Source: Reticulitermes speratus (taxonomy: Eukaryota > Arthropoda > Insecta > Blattodea > Rhinotermitidae). From it: a stretch of 64,000 bases of DNA. Below are positions 1 to 12,900 of this stretch, piece after piece. Under the pieces are notes generated by a model. The model was not told the DNA's origin. It did no database searches and saw only the letters and a program-made list of their open reading frames with translations. Where the stretch lies: assembly GCA_021186555.1 (NCBI GenBank), contig JAJKFL010000330.1, positions 28,573,444 through 28,637,443 on the forward strand. The letters are read 5' to 3'. The number at the start of each line of letters is the position of its first letter. Position 1 is the first letter of the stretch. The translations under genes were made by a program, and so were the position numbers.

Positions 1-3000
1 GCTTCGTTGAGTATTACAAAATATAAGTATATGTGAAGCTGCATTAATGGGCACATAGTTCCCGATGTTTTGAAGGATTGTAGTGCCTTCGAAATGTTGG
101 AACTTCAAACCCAACATAGTGTTACGTGCCAAAGGATTTGAATCTTCAGCAGCACCACTGTGGGAACCTGAAATCTCACAGGGTGGACATCATTTAGAAC
201 ATCTTTTGTGATTTCAAGGTAAGAACAATTTATATAATATTGTAGTGACAAGAAATACTCACAGATTGCTGCTGCTAGCAGGAAAAACAGCTTGCCATTT
301 CTTGGGTACTGAGTTGGGTTTATAAAGGAGAAATTCAGGTGGGATTACATAGTGTCATGTAATGAAAATCCTACATAATTGATGGATTTTATTCATTACA
401 TGATTGTTTTTTACCTGTTGTAGTAGAATTCTGAAGCAAGGCTGAGCTGTGCATTTGTAATACTTGCACAGCTGTTCCTAGGTTTGTGAATGTTATACTC
501 AGTGGAAAACTTTATGAGAGCTACGATCTGGCTGCGTGGTAACACTGTACTTGAGCGTTGTGTGTTGATTATAAGTAATTACATAAGAAATTCAGACAGC
601 AAACGTGCCAGCAGCTGTATAATCTTTGCAGGTGAGTGTTATTAAATAACACGTGCCAGCATACCTGTGGTGTGTTTGTGACAGTGAAAGGATAAAGGAG
701 ATGTTCATCTAAACAGAATTTGGTTGACATAACTAAGGAGAGGGGTCAGATAGTGAATAATCCAGAAGGAGTACACCACTACAACAGGTACGTGCCAGAT
801 TTTGATTGGCAGGGTCAAATGCAGTAACATTGTGCCGTGTGCACAACATAATACATCTAAAACTCAGACACTTGGAGATACTCATTGTAAGAAGTTGGAA
901 GTTTTTATATTAATCTTATGAGAGGAATACATCATTGTCGCAGGGAACTGTGGATACGTATATTTCACATAATTTTGCTGAAGGTATGCAATGGAAGCTG
1001 CAGATGTACTGTAAAAAAAACATTTTACCATTTTAGACTTTCTGCCCTTTGGCACATCTTCACGTACTACTATAGCAGTGCAACTCGTGTCACGTAAAGT
1101 AACAGTCATTGGCAGGCAAACTGCAAAGTGCCCTGGAAAAGAGAACAAAGAAACTTCCGTATAAGACTGTCCCGAGTGCCCTAGAAATCCTGGACTTTGT
1201 GTGGAGCCATGTTTTGACACTTTCATCAGTGAAGTCAGTATTTTTATTGTGACAGTTTTGCATGACTTTTTATTTGTAACAATACCATGCAAAATTGTAG
1301 TTTTGTTAGACTGAAATTATTGCTGGTATACAATGAAAACTGACTTTGTATTTTTTTATAATAGTGGAATATTCTAATCCAAAATAAGTTCATGAAGCTT
1401 GTGTGTGTTGAGCAGCACTGCATATGAACTGTTGTGTATTGTTTCCAAAAATGCATATTCAGAACACTGGCCATTTTCAACGTTTTTTTTTAAGAAAATT
1501 GAAATGTAATATAAAATGTCTGGTACATATTGCATTAACCCCCAAAAAGTCCGTTGTCTCCTGTGGTCAATAAACAGAGGCACTTCTGAAAACTGACATT
1601 GAGTGTTTTAACTCTGCCATGTAACAGTCCTTGCTAGTGCCTAGCTACCATGATCCACCAACCTTCTTGCTTGAATCATAGAAGAGTCACAAGTTTAAAA
1701 GTTTAAAATGATTGCAGCAAAAATGAGGTGGTATGATATGGCATTTCCTGTAACCATAGAAGTATGTTTCACAGTGCAGCCTACACTACTGTTTCTCAAC
1801 ACACACTGCACCTCCTTCCCCAAACAATTTTTTTGGAAATGGAGCAAGGAAAATTATGTCACAGTAGCACAGAAAACAGGGGTTGGGGGGGGGGGGGGTC
1901 ATGCATGTGCAGTCAATTCATCCGTGGTGTGCAACTGTTATTTTCACTTGGTCACATACACTTGGTAGTGATGTTGGAATAGTTACCTGATAATATTCCC
2001 AGGCTGCCAATAACTGCAGTTCAGAGTCCAGCTGACTCGAAATGATGCAGATTTTCGCGTGGGTAATTAAAGTTTTATTAGACCATAGCTACATAAGACT
2101 AACGCGTGGGTACTTGTCGTGAAAGCTTCCAAGACTTAACATGATAAGAAAAAGGTTATCACTGTGAAAATTTTTTGTTCGGATAGTGATTGCTTTAGTC
2201 AGACCCAATTAAAAATGTCAAAATTAACAAAATATCTACAATTCAGTGGAATCACCATTATTACTGGCATACAGAATCCTTTACATACAGCCGTGTTTCT
2301 GAACCAGTGTGTTGCACTGTTTTCAGTTTGCCATAAAATTTTAAATTGAGGTGTGTTTTCTGGAAATTTAATCTAGTAATGCATGTGGCAATCTGTGTTC
2401 TAGTTTGTTTATTGAAATTGTTGCTTGATATTTTCACACATCTGTGCGGGTCCCCCCCCCCCTGTCTGTAGGTAATGGTACCATGTAGAAGTGGGCTGTA
2501 TTTCTAATGTGTCATCTCCATACTGAAGATGGAAACAGCCACACTCTCAAAAAAATTTGGCAGTAGATTTCAGTTCTACATGGTTCTGTCCCTCATGAAC
2601 ATGACTGGTGTTACCACTGAACTGCTGTGAACACTTGAAATCATCTGTAAGGTTTTATTGCCTGTTGTGCTTGTGATTATTACTCATTCCTCAAGTGCTG
2701 TCAGTCCATCACACTTGTCTGTGAACTGTAATACATATTACACAAGTTATATTCATGGAAGCATAATGAAATAAAAGCAATAAAATGAGTACATGGGCCT
2801 CACATGTCACAATATGAACATAGTTTGTAAACAGTGGGATAAGTTGAGCACTGGTAAACAGCAGACGTATCAAGTGTTGGATCATGTTTCGTTATTTTGA
2901 ATAAAACATTACATGTTCATACTTTTTGCTACATTTTATTGCTGTGTGTGTGTATTGACTCTTAGATATTCTGATTGATGCAGTCAGTCTTGCACAACTG

Positions 3001-3829
3001 CTTCTCCACTTAGCCACAAATGCCCCTTTACTGCATATTTCCCATCTTATTTCCCATCTCTTTTTTCAGGATCTGTACTATTGCAAAGCTGTGACAGTAT
3101 GGGTATTACATTACACAAATCTAAAAAAAAGTGTGAGGTGTATCATATTATGTATGGAAAAAGTAGTTCACTCACCGTCCAAACTGTCCCTTCACAATCC
3201 ATGTTTCCTATACCTATTATAAACACCCACTGACTTCTTGCACTGCTTGACCCTAACAATGGGAGGCATTGTGATCCTTTGAAACATCAGTAACTATTGT
3301 TTACCAGTAAACATGGCATAACAGTTAATTTTGATCCTGTAAAGTAGGGATTATATGGACTTGTAAAAGCCAAAATGAAATTCACCTGAATACCTTCAGT
3401 TTGGACTCTGCAAAGTTGCATCATCCTTGGTGCATGTTTGTATTATTTGCATGAGCTTCCCTACCAAATGATGCATTATAATCATGTGTTATAGTCATGT
3501 GTTACAGCAAATTATTACAAGTGTGACAGCTGGTGGTGGAGTATGTTGTAGGAATTACGATTGTGAATAGAGAAGTGGCTGTTCAGGAAATGCTGAAATG
3601 AAGATTGGAGTTTATGTTAAAAGGACATATATAAGTAATTGTGTTGCCTGCATGAGATTTTTAAATTGATGTAAAAAAAAGCATAGTACTTGAGAAGTAA
3701 ATATTTTGCTATGGTCCCACATCATTGGAGGAGGGTGGTGGTAATGGACTTGTTTCATTGGAGTGTGGTTTATATGTTAATTGTGCAGTATTGAACAAAA
3801 GGCGAAAAATTTCTGGCCGTGTGTAGTTC
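1..3829. other. upstream non-coding stretch, no gene recognised
   Basis: I see no conserved protein, no exon chain and no recognisable RNA gene here. Open frames on both strands are short, low in complexity and unlike any family I know. A run of G lies near 1886-1898 and a run of C near 2453-2462. The stretch precedes the presumed FNBP4 promoter and may be intergenic DNA or a distal 5' region. Confidence 0.5.
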
Positions 3830-4180
3830 TACCGGAGAAGTTTTTAATGGTCGTGGGTTAGATTCCACCACCCGCCAAAACATAATCTAATTGTAGTAGC
3901 CGTGTTTGGAAGTGTGGATGAGAGGAGGGTCGTAGAGGGTTAGTAGCAAGCGTGTAGGTGTAGAATATGGTCATCGCAAAGGAGCTACCGATGCCACTCG
4001 CGGTGTTAGTTGTATAAGTGTAAGATGGCAGAGCAATGTCGGCGGCGAGTTGCCGGTCACAGTCATGTTACCAGCACCAGTAAGCACAGATTACTACTAC
4101 ACGTAAGTAGTATGGGTTAGTAATGGCGGATGGTGCGGAAGAAAATAATAGGTGTAATCGAATGTAATAACTACTGTCCC
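3830..4180 (+). promoter_or_regulatory. FNBP4: probable promoter / 5' non-coding exon region of FNBP4
   Basis: This stretch is visibly richer in CG dinucleotides and GC than its surroundings, for example the 'gtcggcggcgagttgccgg' segment near 4038. It also carries good 5' splice sites, GTAAGC at 4080 and GTAAGT at 4103, about 1.7 kb before the first coding exon. A natural reading is a transcription start with a non-coding first exon spliced to the exon that holds the FNBP4 start codon. No start site can be fixed from sequence alone, so this is inference. Confidence 0.3.
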
Positions 4181-5390
4181 AGCAATAATAGGAATAATTC
4201 GTGTGTGAATGACAGCGTTAAAATACAAAATTGTGATATTATTTGGTGTAAAGTTAGATGCTTTTTTGTCGTGTAAAACTTTCAGCAGTGCTGTATGCCG
4301 AAACCAAGGAGGATGGTATGCAGTATCTAATGGTAATTTTTACATGAAGTAATAAGTAACGATTATTATTGTGAATATTATTTAAATTATGACTGATTGG
4401 AAGCACTCATTTAATTGCCTACAATTGCGCAGTTAATATGGAGTTGCCAAGGATTGTGCAATATTCCCTAACCTATCACACTTGTATTCATAATTTGTAA
4501 TGTGACGGTTTTCATGCTAAGAAGGCGTTCGTGCGTAAGGTAACCTGCTGCATATACATCATGGTAATATTGCAATTTGAAAACCAGAGTGTATGTATAA
4601 ATGTTATAATTTATAAGTTCTATGAAACCCGAAAATCACATTACGTTCTCCATATAGGGGTCTGTACATGACTAATTTAAGCACAGAAAGTGAAACAAGT
4701 TTTGGTAAGAACATAAGCTTCCTTTTCTGCAGATGTATAGGTCCATGTGGTGAAGGTTGAAGGAACATTAAATTCGTAGTTTTAAAATGTAATTATCCAC
4801 TTCTGGACGTGTCCAATATCATTCTGTAATGATTTTTAGGATGAAATACAAACTAAACTAAACTATATGCATAACATCCACTAGTGCAGATTCCCAATGT
4901 GTAAAATTTACTAATGTTTCTGACTGCAATAGTTGTAATTTATGTAGTCACTTTTAATGATAAATGTACCCAGAATTGAGTTTTGTCTGAAAAGGTGATA
5001 TCTGTTGAATCTGCCAGTTTTGTATGACAGGTGTAACCAACTTCATCGTTGGAGATAAAGATGCATCTTTAGACTTTTATCTGAGAGGAAAAACAGTAGT
5101 GTGGAATGTGTGTTTAAAATAAGTTATAACTTCAGAATTGGCAGATTTCCTTGAAACTTTGTAAAGATGCTGTGCAAAAATATCTTTATGTCATATTTTG
5201 TCAAAGCCATGTGGTCAGCCATTTCATCATTGTGATAGTATAAACTTTCAATGTGTTAACAACAGTGGTGTAATTCATTGTGTGGTGAAAGTGTGTGGTA
5301 ACTCTGGTAGCTGGACTCATATTTAACATTACTAATACCAAAGTTTACAGTTGACTATGATCCATGCATTCATGCATGTATGATGTACAC

Positions 5391-5403
5391 ACACACACAC
5401 ACG
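5391..5403. repeat. short CA microsatellite
   Basis: A short alternating CA run, followed at about 5453-5466 by an AG run. Both are simple repeats upstream of FNBP4. Confidence 0.7.
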
Positions 5404-5790
5404 TACTAAATACACTGGCCACTTGGTGGTAAAATGTGCTTTCATATTTGCAAGAGAGAGAGAGAGTTTGATTTCCTGTGTTTTGTCTGCTTGTTTTGTT
5501 TTTGTTTTTATGCATATTTTTCAAAATGAGCCAGATTGTGTGACGTAGAGAGTTGAACCTTGTTAGGTGTACTTTTAATTTACATAAATTTATTCTTCAT
5601 GTAGTAATAAAACCAGAGCATTTTGAGTTGCACTGGGACTGTGATTTAAGTAGACGTGCATCGACATAAAAGTTTGTAATTCAAACCAGTGGATCAGTAA
5701 CTTCAAATTAAGTGATTGTATACAGATATTCTTCCTTTCATAACAATAGTTCAAAGAAGTTTTATGATAACTTTCATCTTTCTTTCCCAG

Positions 5791-5842
5791 CATTCCTTCA
5801 TGTGTAAGGAAAACTTATAACCAGTAAGGGTAACTTCATATA
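5791..5842 (+). other. FNBP4: likely 5' untranslated part of the first coding exon of FNBP4
   Basis: A pyrimidine-rich acceptor (ttctttcccag) ends at 5790, 52 bases before the FNBP4 start codon. If it is used, the start-codon exon is preceded by at least one non-coding exon, possibly the CG-rich one near 3830-4102. The exon could also extend further upstream without splicing. Confidence 0.4.
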
Positions 5843-5927
5843 ATGGGTATGAAGCGCCGTGGTACAGGAAGACGACAAGTTTTGAATTTAAATGACAAGC
5901 AGGATTCTCCACGCCGTACTTGGCAGA
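5843..5927 (+). CDS. FNBP4: FNBP4 coding exon 1
   Basis: Starts at ATG and encodes MGMKRRGTGRRQVLNLND and onward, matching the family's basic N-terminus (GKKxR...GRRxxLxL). It ends in phase 1 at donor GTAAGT. A second in-frame ATG two codons later could also serve. This start was chosen because family similarity begins at once after it. Confidence 0.9.
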
Positions 5928-6937
5928 GTAAGTTGTGAACATTTTGTATAGGCTGTGCATGTTTTAAGTATAATATAAAAACTTGTGATGTTGGCCACTG
6001 TTTTAAATTCCCAAAAGCCTATTATTTTATAGATTGGTGAACTGTTAAGATTTCAGGTTACACATATAACTGTCATGTTGGTTACTTGTTCTTATATTTT
6101 TGCCAGTGTTTGTTGGCCAGCATACAAGTCATATCATAATTTGGTGGACCTTAGTCATATTACTTTACATAGACAATCAGTGTAATTGCTTTGCCCGCTG
6201 AGACATTGGTTCAGTTAGTAATGAAAATTGCCTAGATTAGTGTGTGATTCCTAGTATAGGAATACCACATCGATTGTAAGGAAAATAAAATATTTTTATC
6301 TCCTCTTATTTGCTGCCTAAATGTTCATAACTTTTTTTATAGCTAAATATCAGCAGATATGTGCAGAGCATAGTAGCCAGAATGGGGACTCTGAGAGTGG
6401 AACGGGTGTGCTGGGAGCCATCTCATCCACTTCTTCAAGTAAAGCTGATACTAACAATCCGCTGAGTGGTTTGGTTGGACCTTATCACTCAGACAGTGAG
6501 GCTGAAGATGAAGGAAGGGAAGCAGCAGAAATTTGGATGCCAAAGTTTCAGACTTTCTTAGAGTGAGTACCTCCTCACTTCGAATTTATTATCTCTTCTG
6601 AATAGGGAATAAATTCATTTGTCTGTTAGGTTAAAAAAACTTACATATACTGTAACTGGTCAAGTGTTTGATCAGATTTGAAGCCTTCAGCTTAAAGGTG
6701 AAAAATCAAGATCAGCCATTGTGCCACTTCACCTGTCCCCACATGACATGAACCAGGAATGACCCTGAGACTCCATACTTTCTAACCATCTGTGCTGTGG
6801 TACACTGTTGTCCATTAGTTGATAACAAATTTATGTTTCATGTATGGAATAATAAAGTAATTTAGATTATTTTACATGCAGCACCACATCTTGAAAGTGC
6901 AAATTGTTCTTGTAATATGCATAGTGAGTGAAGGATG

Positions 6938-6974
<37 letters not shown>

Positions 6975-9900
6975 GTTATACATATTCTGTGCAGTTGTCT
7001 TCTGCATACTAGTTCTGTTTCCAACTACTGCACAGAGCTTAGCTTTTGTACTCTACATGTTTCGACCACCTACATGGTTACCATTTACTGGTATATAATA
7101 TGCTGCTTGTATGTGTATAATATTATAGCTCCCTGATGATGACTACAATAGGTGGCCAAACATGTAGGAGCACAAAAACTAAGCTCTGTGCAGTAATTGG
7201 AAATAACACTAGTGTGCATTTTATTTGTAGTTTTCCGTAATTGCCGGTTGCTTGCAAATGTTTCTTGCTGTACTATTGCATAAGTGTCTGCTATCCAAGC
7301 ATTTTTAGTTATGCATGTGGGGACTTATGTCTTGGCACAAGCTAGCTAAATAGGTCTCATCATTTGCTGTTCCAATGATATGGATGAAGCCAAAAGAACT
7401 CTTAACAGATTGTTATTTCTGGTTAAATGTATTAGGCATTACTGCAAAGTGCTCTGTACCAACAGCAAGAAAGATAAAGTTGCTGCCTGTGCTTAATGAA
7501 GTAACACACTATGAAGGCGTATTTGGGAGTTGAGGTACAGCTCTGTGCATTCTTAGCATAGGCGTGGTACCTAAATTTAACATCAGTCTTCAGATCTATT
7601 CACACAGTGAAGATTCACCACTATCAAGACCACCAAGAGGTTGGTAGTTCAGGTGGTCAAAATGGAAGTAATACAAAATGTGATGACTGTGCTGTGTATA
7701 GCTGACTGATGGAAAATCAGTATCATGTTAATCCACTGTCTGAACAGTCATTATCGTTGACAGAGCCTCATTGAATATCTCTAGCAGAAATGAGCAGTCT
7801 TGTTGTTCATCAGAATTTGTCAAAAATGAACCTGAGAATACGGCTTGTATATTAAAAGGTTGGAATCTTCTAGAAAAAGGCACTAAGATTCATTTATTCT
7901 ACAAGTGTCAGGGTACTTTTTGCCAATTTTTTCATGCAGGAAGTCAATTTAGTAAACTGTGATAGTGGATTCTCACATGGAAACCTTGGCCAGGAACAGG
8001 ACCAAAATGAATGGTACCTATTTATTGGCTCCTTGAGGCTGTTGAAAGCTTTTTTGGTCCATAGTGAAAATAAATACCCTTCAGATCCAGTAACGTGTGC
8101 CGTTCATGTGAAGGAACCACATGACAATATGCACCTTCTTGTGAAAAATATCCATCACTTGCATTATCTGTGGCCTGAGTTTCCGCCCGTCTGTTTTTTC
8201 TATTTTAAACCTTCATTTTCTTTGTAGGAAATCCAAACCATTGCTCCAGCCAAACCCCAAGTGGAAATTCCAACATCACAAATGACAGGAATTGTGCATT
8301 CCACAGATGCAAGAAGCCACGTACAAGCATCCTCAGCGATGGGTAAGCCCACTGGTTTTAGGAACCTTCGTTCAGGTTAAAGAAAGTTTATTGTTATTGT
8401 TGAAATAAGAATTGTTACATTACAGTGGAAATTTGTGCATAAGAAAATAGGCATTATGATTTCAGCCTAGAACTTAGTGTTTGTATATTTAATTTTTCTT
8501 TCAGCTTGGCAGGAATGCTATGATGAAAATTCTGGTTACATTTACTACTGGAATGTAGAGACAAATGCAGTAACTTGGGAGATGCCACCTGAATATCAGG
8601 CCTATATTGCAAGTGCCACTTCAATGCAGGCTCAGCACTGGATGATGGAACAGTCAATGGGGATGGTACCAGTTATGCCGGCTCAGCATCAGATGGGCCA
8701 TGCTGCAATGAGTAAGTGTTATTTAGACTCACACTTTGAGCAGCATTCCTCAACTAACACAAATTTGTACCTTAGGACATTTAAATATGACAGGATGAAG
8801 GATCTGTAAATTTTGATTATTAGAAATGCAGCAGTTAACGTCAATTGCCATAAATACAAATTAAATTGCTACTGCTTTTTCAGGTTATCACATTACGTAA
8901 AAAATAATTTACAAAATTGTACTAATGACTTTACATACTTTTAAGCATGTAAATGTTTATAAATTAAGCTTTGAAATGTCTTCATTATATTTTATGAGCT
9001 TGCACTGCGTACGATATTTACCTTAGTAGGCAGAGGGTGGTGACTCAAATGGTGTCTGCAGTTGTCATGGGTGATCCTGTGCCTAGTCAAACATAGGAGG
9101 ACCCTCTGAAATCATTTCGAATTTCAGATGAGTTTAATCCAATTGTAGATGATAGAGAAGAAGATACCATCATAGATCTTGATGATGTCTATGTTGGATT
9201 TTATGTGCAAATCTTTTGTATCATGAACTGTTTCTGAGAACATGAAAGTTTGGTTTGATCTTCATGTAAAGGATGATTTATACATGACTAATACAAACCA
9301 AAATTAAATTTGTATAATAACATTTAAGTGTATTGAATGTATGTGGAAATGTTGCCAGATGAAACAAAAGTGTCTGCTTTAAATGGCATTGCTACTATAA
9401 TCATCATCATAAAACAGAGTAACTATGTGAGAACTTTATGTGACTAGGGGGTATAAGCATCTTGTCATTACTTTTAAAGATGTATATTGCATTTTCAAAG
9501 GAACATTTCTTTACCGACCCACTTGACCTGATGTCATAATTAGCTTCTCAGCCTGGAGACCGTATGTTCTGACTGAAGCTTTTGTGGTATTCTTCAGTGT
9601 CTCCAGGCAGATGCTGGAATAGTAGACCTGCTGTAAACTAGGCAATGATCAGTTCCACATGCTTCTCAATTTGTTATTCACTGATATTCCTTTAAGCTGA
9701 TGTTATAGAAGCAATGTTAACCATTTCAACACCAACTGTGAATATGCTTGTTTTATTTTTGTCTGTACACTGACATGGAATACACTTGTGTATTTCTTTG
9801 AATGTTTGAGCTTGACACTTGTTCAGAGAATTTAAGTTGAAGAGGCACTGAATCTTTCCTTCCAGGCACACACATTAGAATAGCTGCTTGTTAAGAAAAT

Positions 9901-12900
9901 TTGTTTTGGAGAGCATGTCACTGCTTAAAAAATGTGGAGGTGAAGGGATTAATTAAGCCAAGAATAAGTAAGACAGGCTTCTTCTCACCTCCTCCCACTT
10001 CCCAGGCAAGTATTTCAGTGGCCCTGTTAAAGTTCTTCACTTTCATATGTTTGGCAGTTCCTATGGTAGCAACGGCATCAGTGGCATCACCAAGGACATG
10101 TTCTGCTAGTAAGAATAAGACGGATTTAAGGCCACCTGGAACAGCTGTGGAAAACAGTGCTGTTCCAGCTGCAAAATCGAGTGGAACAAAAAGGACAAGA
10201 AAGAATGCAGCAAGTGATTCTGAAGACGAGTAAGTTCAAGAGTTCCAAACACTCAGATCCATTAAAGATCCAGTAGCATTTTCTTGTATAATAACCTTGA
10301 CATATCCCACTGTCATTGATTTCTGCATTCTTTCCAACTCATCCACTTTTTATTCAACAGTATTTAATTAATGCAGATGATATTGCATAACTACTGCTAG
10401 TTCGCTATGCACATAAATATTGTCAGAATTAATTTTGGTATCTTCAGTCAGCAATATCCTCTAGCACCCTGTGTACCTAGTAAACCTGCATGTGAAATCT
10501 GTTGTAAAATGCCTAGATTTCTAAGGATTTGAGAAGACCATCTTAAGTGAAGTAAATCCAATATAATTTTATATCTCATTTACATGTAATTGTACTCTGA
10601 AATGAATGCTCATAAAATAGTAAGACTGATTTATAATTACAAAAATAACACTGTCTTTTCTGCAGGAGAATTGAAATGATAACATCATATGGACCAGCTT
10701 CTGAGGAAGAATCAGAAGATGAAGTGGTACTGCCATCCAAGAAGAAGAAAGGCATACTTAGTAAATCAAAAACACAGACTGCATCAAAAGCGGCGGGCCA
10801 TTTAGTGGGACCCTATGGATGTGCTTCAATGGGTCCTGAACTGCCAGCAGAATCTCAATTACTCTTAGGTCCACAGTTACAACATACAGAATGTGATGTG
10901 AATTCACAAACTGAGGAGCAAGCTGATTCGGAAATTGTCACTTTATCGGGTTCACAGCATGTATTTAATAATGCTGAAGAATCTGTGTTAAATCCAGATA
11001 GTGTAACATGTGGCATGTCAACATTACTGTCTAATAGTGTACCAGACATGGGTCCCCCAGGTGAAGAACTGGAGGTTCGTGATGGTCTTGAAGAACCATG
11101 GGTTCAGAAGGCTGATAGCTTGAAGAATGACCAAGAAGAACGTGTATATTCGGCCCCCGATTCAAGTGAGGACAAAACAGTAACAGATGAAGCAGAAGGT
11201 TTAACAAAACCAGATAACAGTGTTGCAGAATGTGAATCAAGTGTTGCCAACTCAGCAGACTGGAAAGTTTGTCATTCAAAAATGGAGCCAACAGACTCCG
11301 TGAATGAGTCAGGAACTCGGGGTTCTGGTAACACAAGTCCAGTACCACAAACAACTGAAGAAGAGAGTGATGGAAGTGGGGAAACTGATGAGGGTGTTAT
11401 TTTGTCTCGGTTACGTAGCCAAGCCCGTGTCTTAAAGGAGCTGGGTGGTGAGATTCCTGATGAAATTCGTCACTTGATTGACCAGTCTGCTTCTGAAGCA
11501 GCATCGCCAATTGTAGCCGATGATGTTATAGCTCAAATTGAACGGGAACTTCCACCTGACTACAGTAATGGTGATAATAAAGGAGAGGAAAAGTATGTCA
11601 CCAGTAAAAGGAAAACACAAGGTTCTAGTTCTACTGCAGAACACAGTCCAAAACCTACTTCATTTGCCTTAATTGCTGGTTATGGAGATGGCTCAGACCA
11701 AGAAGAGGAGTCATTAAGTAACCTGCAGTCCAAAAAGAACAAAACTTCAAAACCAAAAAAATCACAGTCAACACACACAGGAAGCAGTACAGCAAACCTT
11801 TTCCCCATTGTGAACTATGAGGCCCAAGCAGGTATTTCAAAACAGAAGAATGTTAGAAGTGTCACGTCAGTCAGTGGTGCAGAAGCCACTGCTGATGTCG
11901 AAGTAGAGGAGCCCAGTGGTCCTAATGAGAGCATTCCATCATCGTCAAAAAATTCTGAATTTGGAGGACCTTTGTTTCCTGCAGTTAATGGAGACATTGT
12001 TGCTACAGCATCAACAGAATCAACAAAGCCACAAGTTTCAAGCGAATATGTATCAAGTGGTGTGATTGGGGCAAGTTTAGAGTCAAATCTTCCAGACTCT
12101 ACCACAAACAGTAAGGCTTGTAAACGAAAGATACGTCTAGAAATTGGGGCCATATTTCCATCCACTAGTGTGCCTAAACCACCCACATCCACAGAACTTA
12201 GTACTCCTGCCATAACCACATGTTCTGATGTTGAAACTTGTCTACCGTCAACTACTACAACAACAACAGCAGCATCTTCAACTGTGAATTATTCTAAGTG
12301 GACATTCTATAATTCAGATCCAACTTCAGGTGAAAGGAGGGGTTTTGGTTTCCAATCAGTTGCAAGTGAAGACACTGCAGAATCATTTCCAGCAGATCAC
12401 AGCAGCCATGCTAGTGCTGGGATACCATTGTCACAGCAAAAAAAGGGGATTATCAATTTTATTAAGGCAGAAACAATCAATTTACCTAAGACAGAGGAGC
12501 AGACATCCAGGAGCACCCCGGATGCCGAGGACAGTCTTGTACATGGGGAGGTCAAAGGTTTGTAGAATCCATAATTTGTTCCTCTGTGAATGTTTTGGTA
12601 TGTAATTTTCAAAACAATTTTTGTTGTAATTGTGTTTGTTTGTTTATATCAGTGCAAAATTTTAACTTGTAACATCAACTTGCAAATGAGAATAATTCAT
12701 ATTTTTGTATTCTTCAAAAAGAAGTAACAGTAACTGGGAGACAGGACAGGGATGCAAGTTCTGGTAGGAGGGTAAGAGAGAACATGAATGGTATATATAA
12801 TATTGTATTTCATGAAAAATGTTTAAATCAGACATTGCTGCATTCTTAATGTATATCAAAGCTCTTGTTGTATGAGAAATTCATTAGTTTTGAATAACAC

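Noticed and set aside
4123-4167. Short open frame MADGAEENNRCNRM near the CG-rich region
   Set aside because: Only 14 codons, no family match and no good donor inside. At most an upstream open frame in a 5' untranslated region.
9127-9240. Open acidic stretch (DEFNPIVDDREEDTIIDLDD) after an acceptor-like TTTCAG in FNBP4 intron 4
   Set aside because: No donor leaves the phase needed for exon 5, and the family has no such segment.
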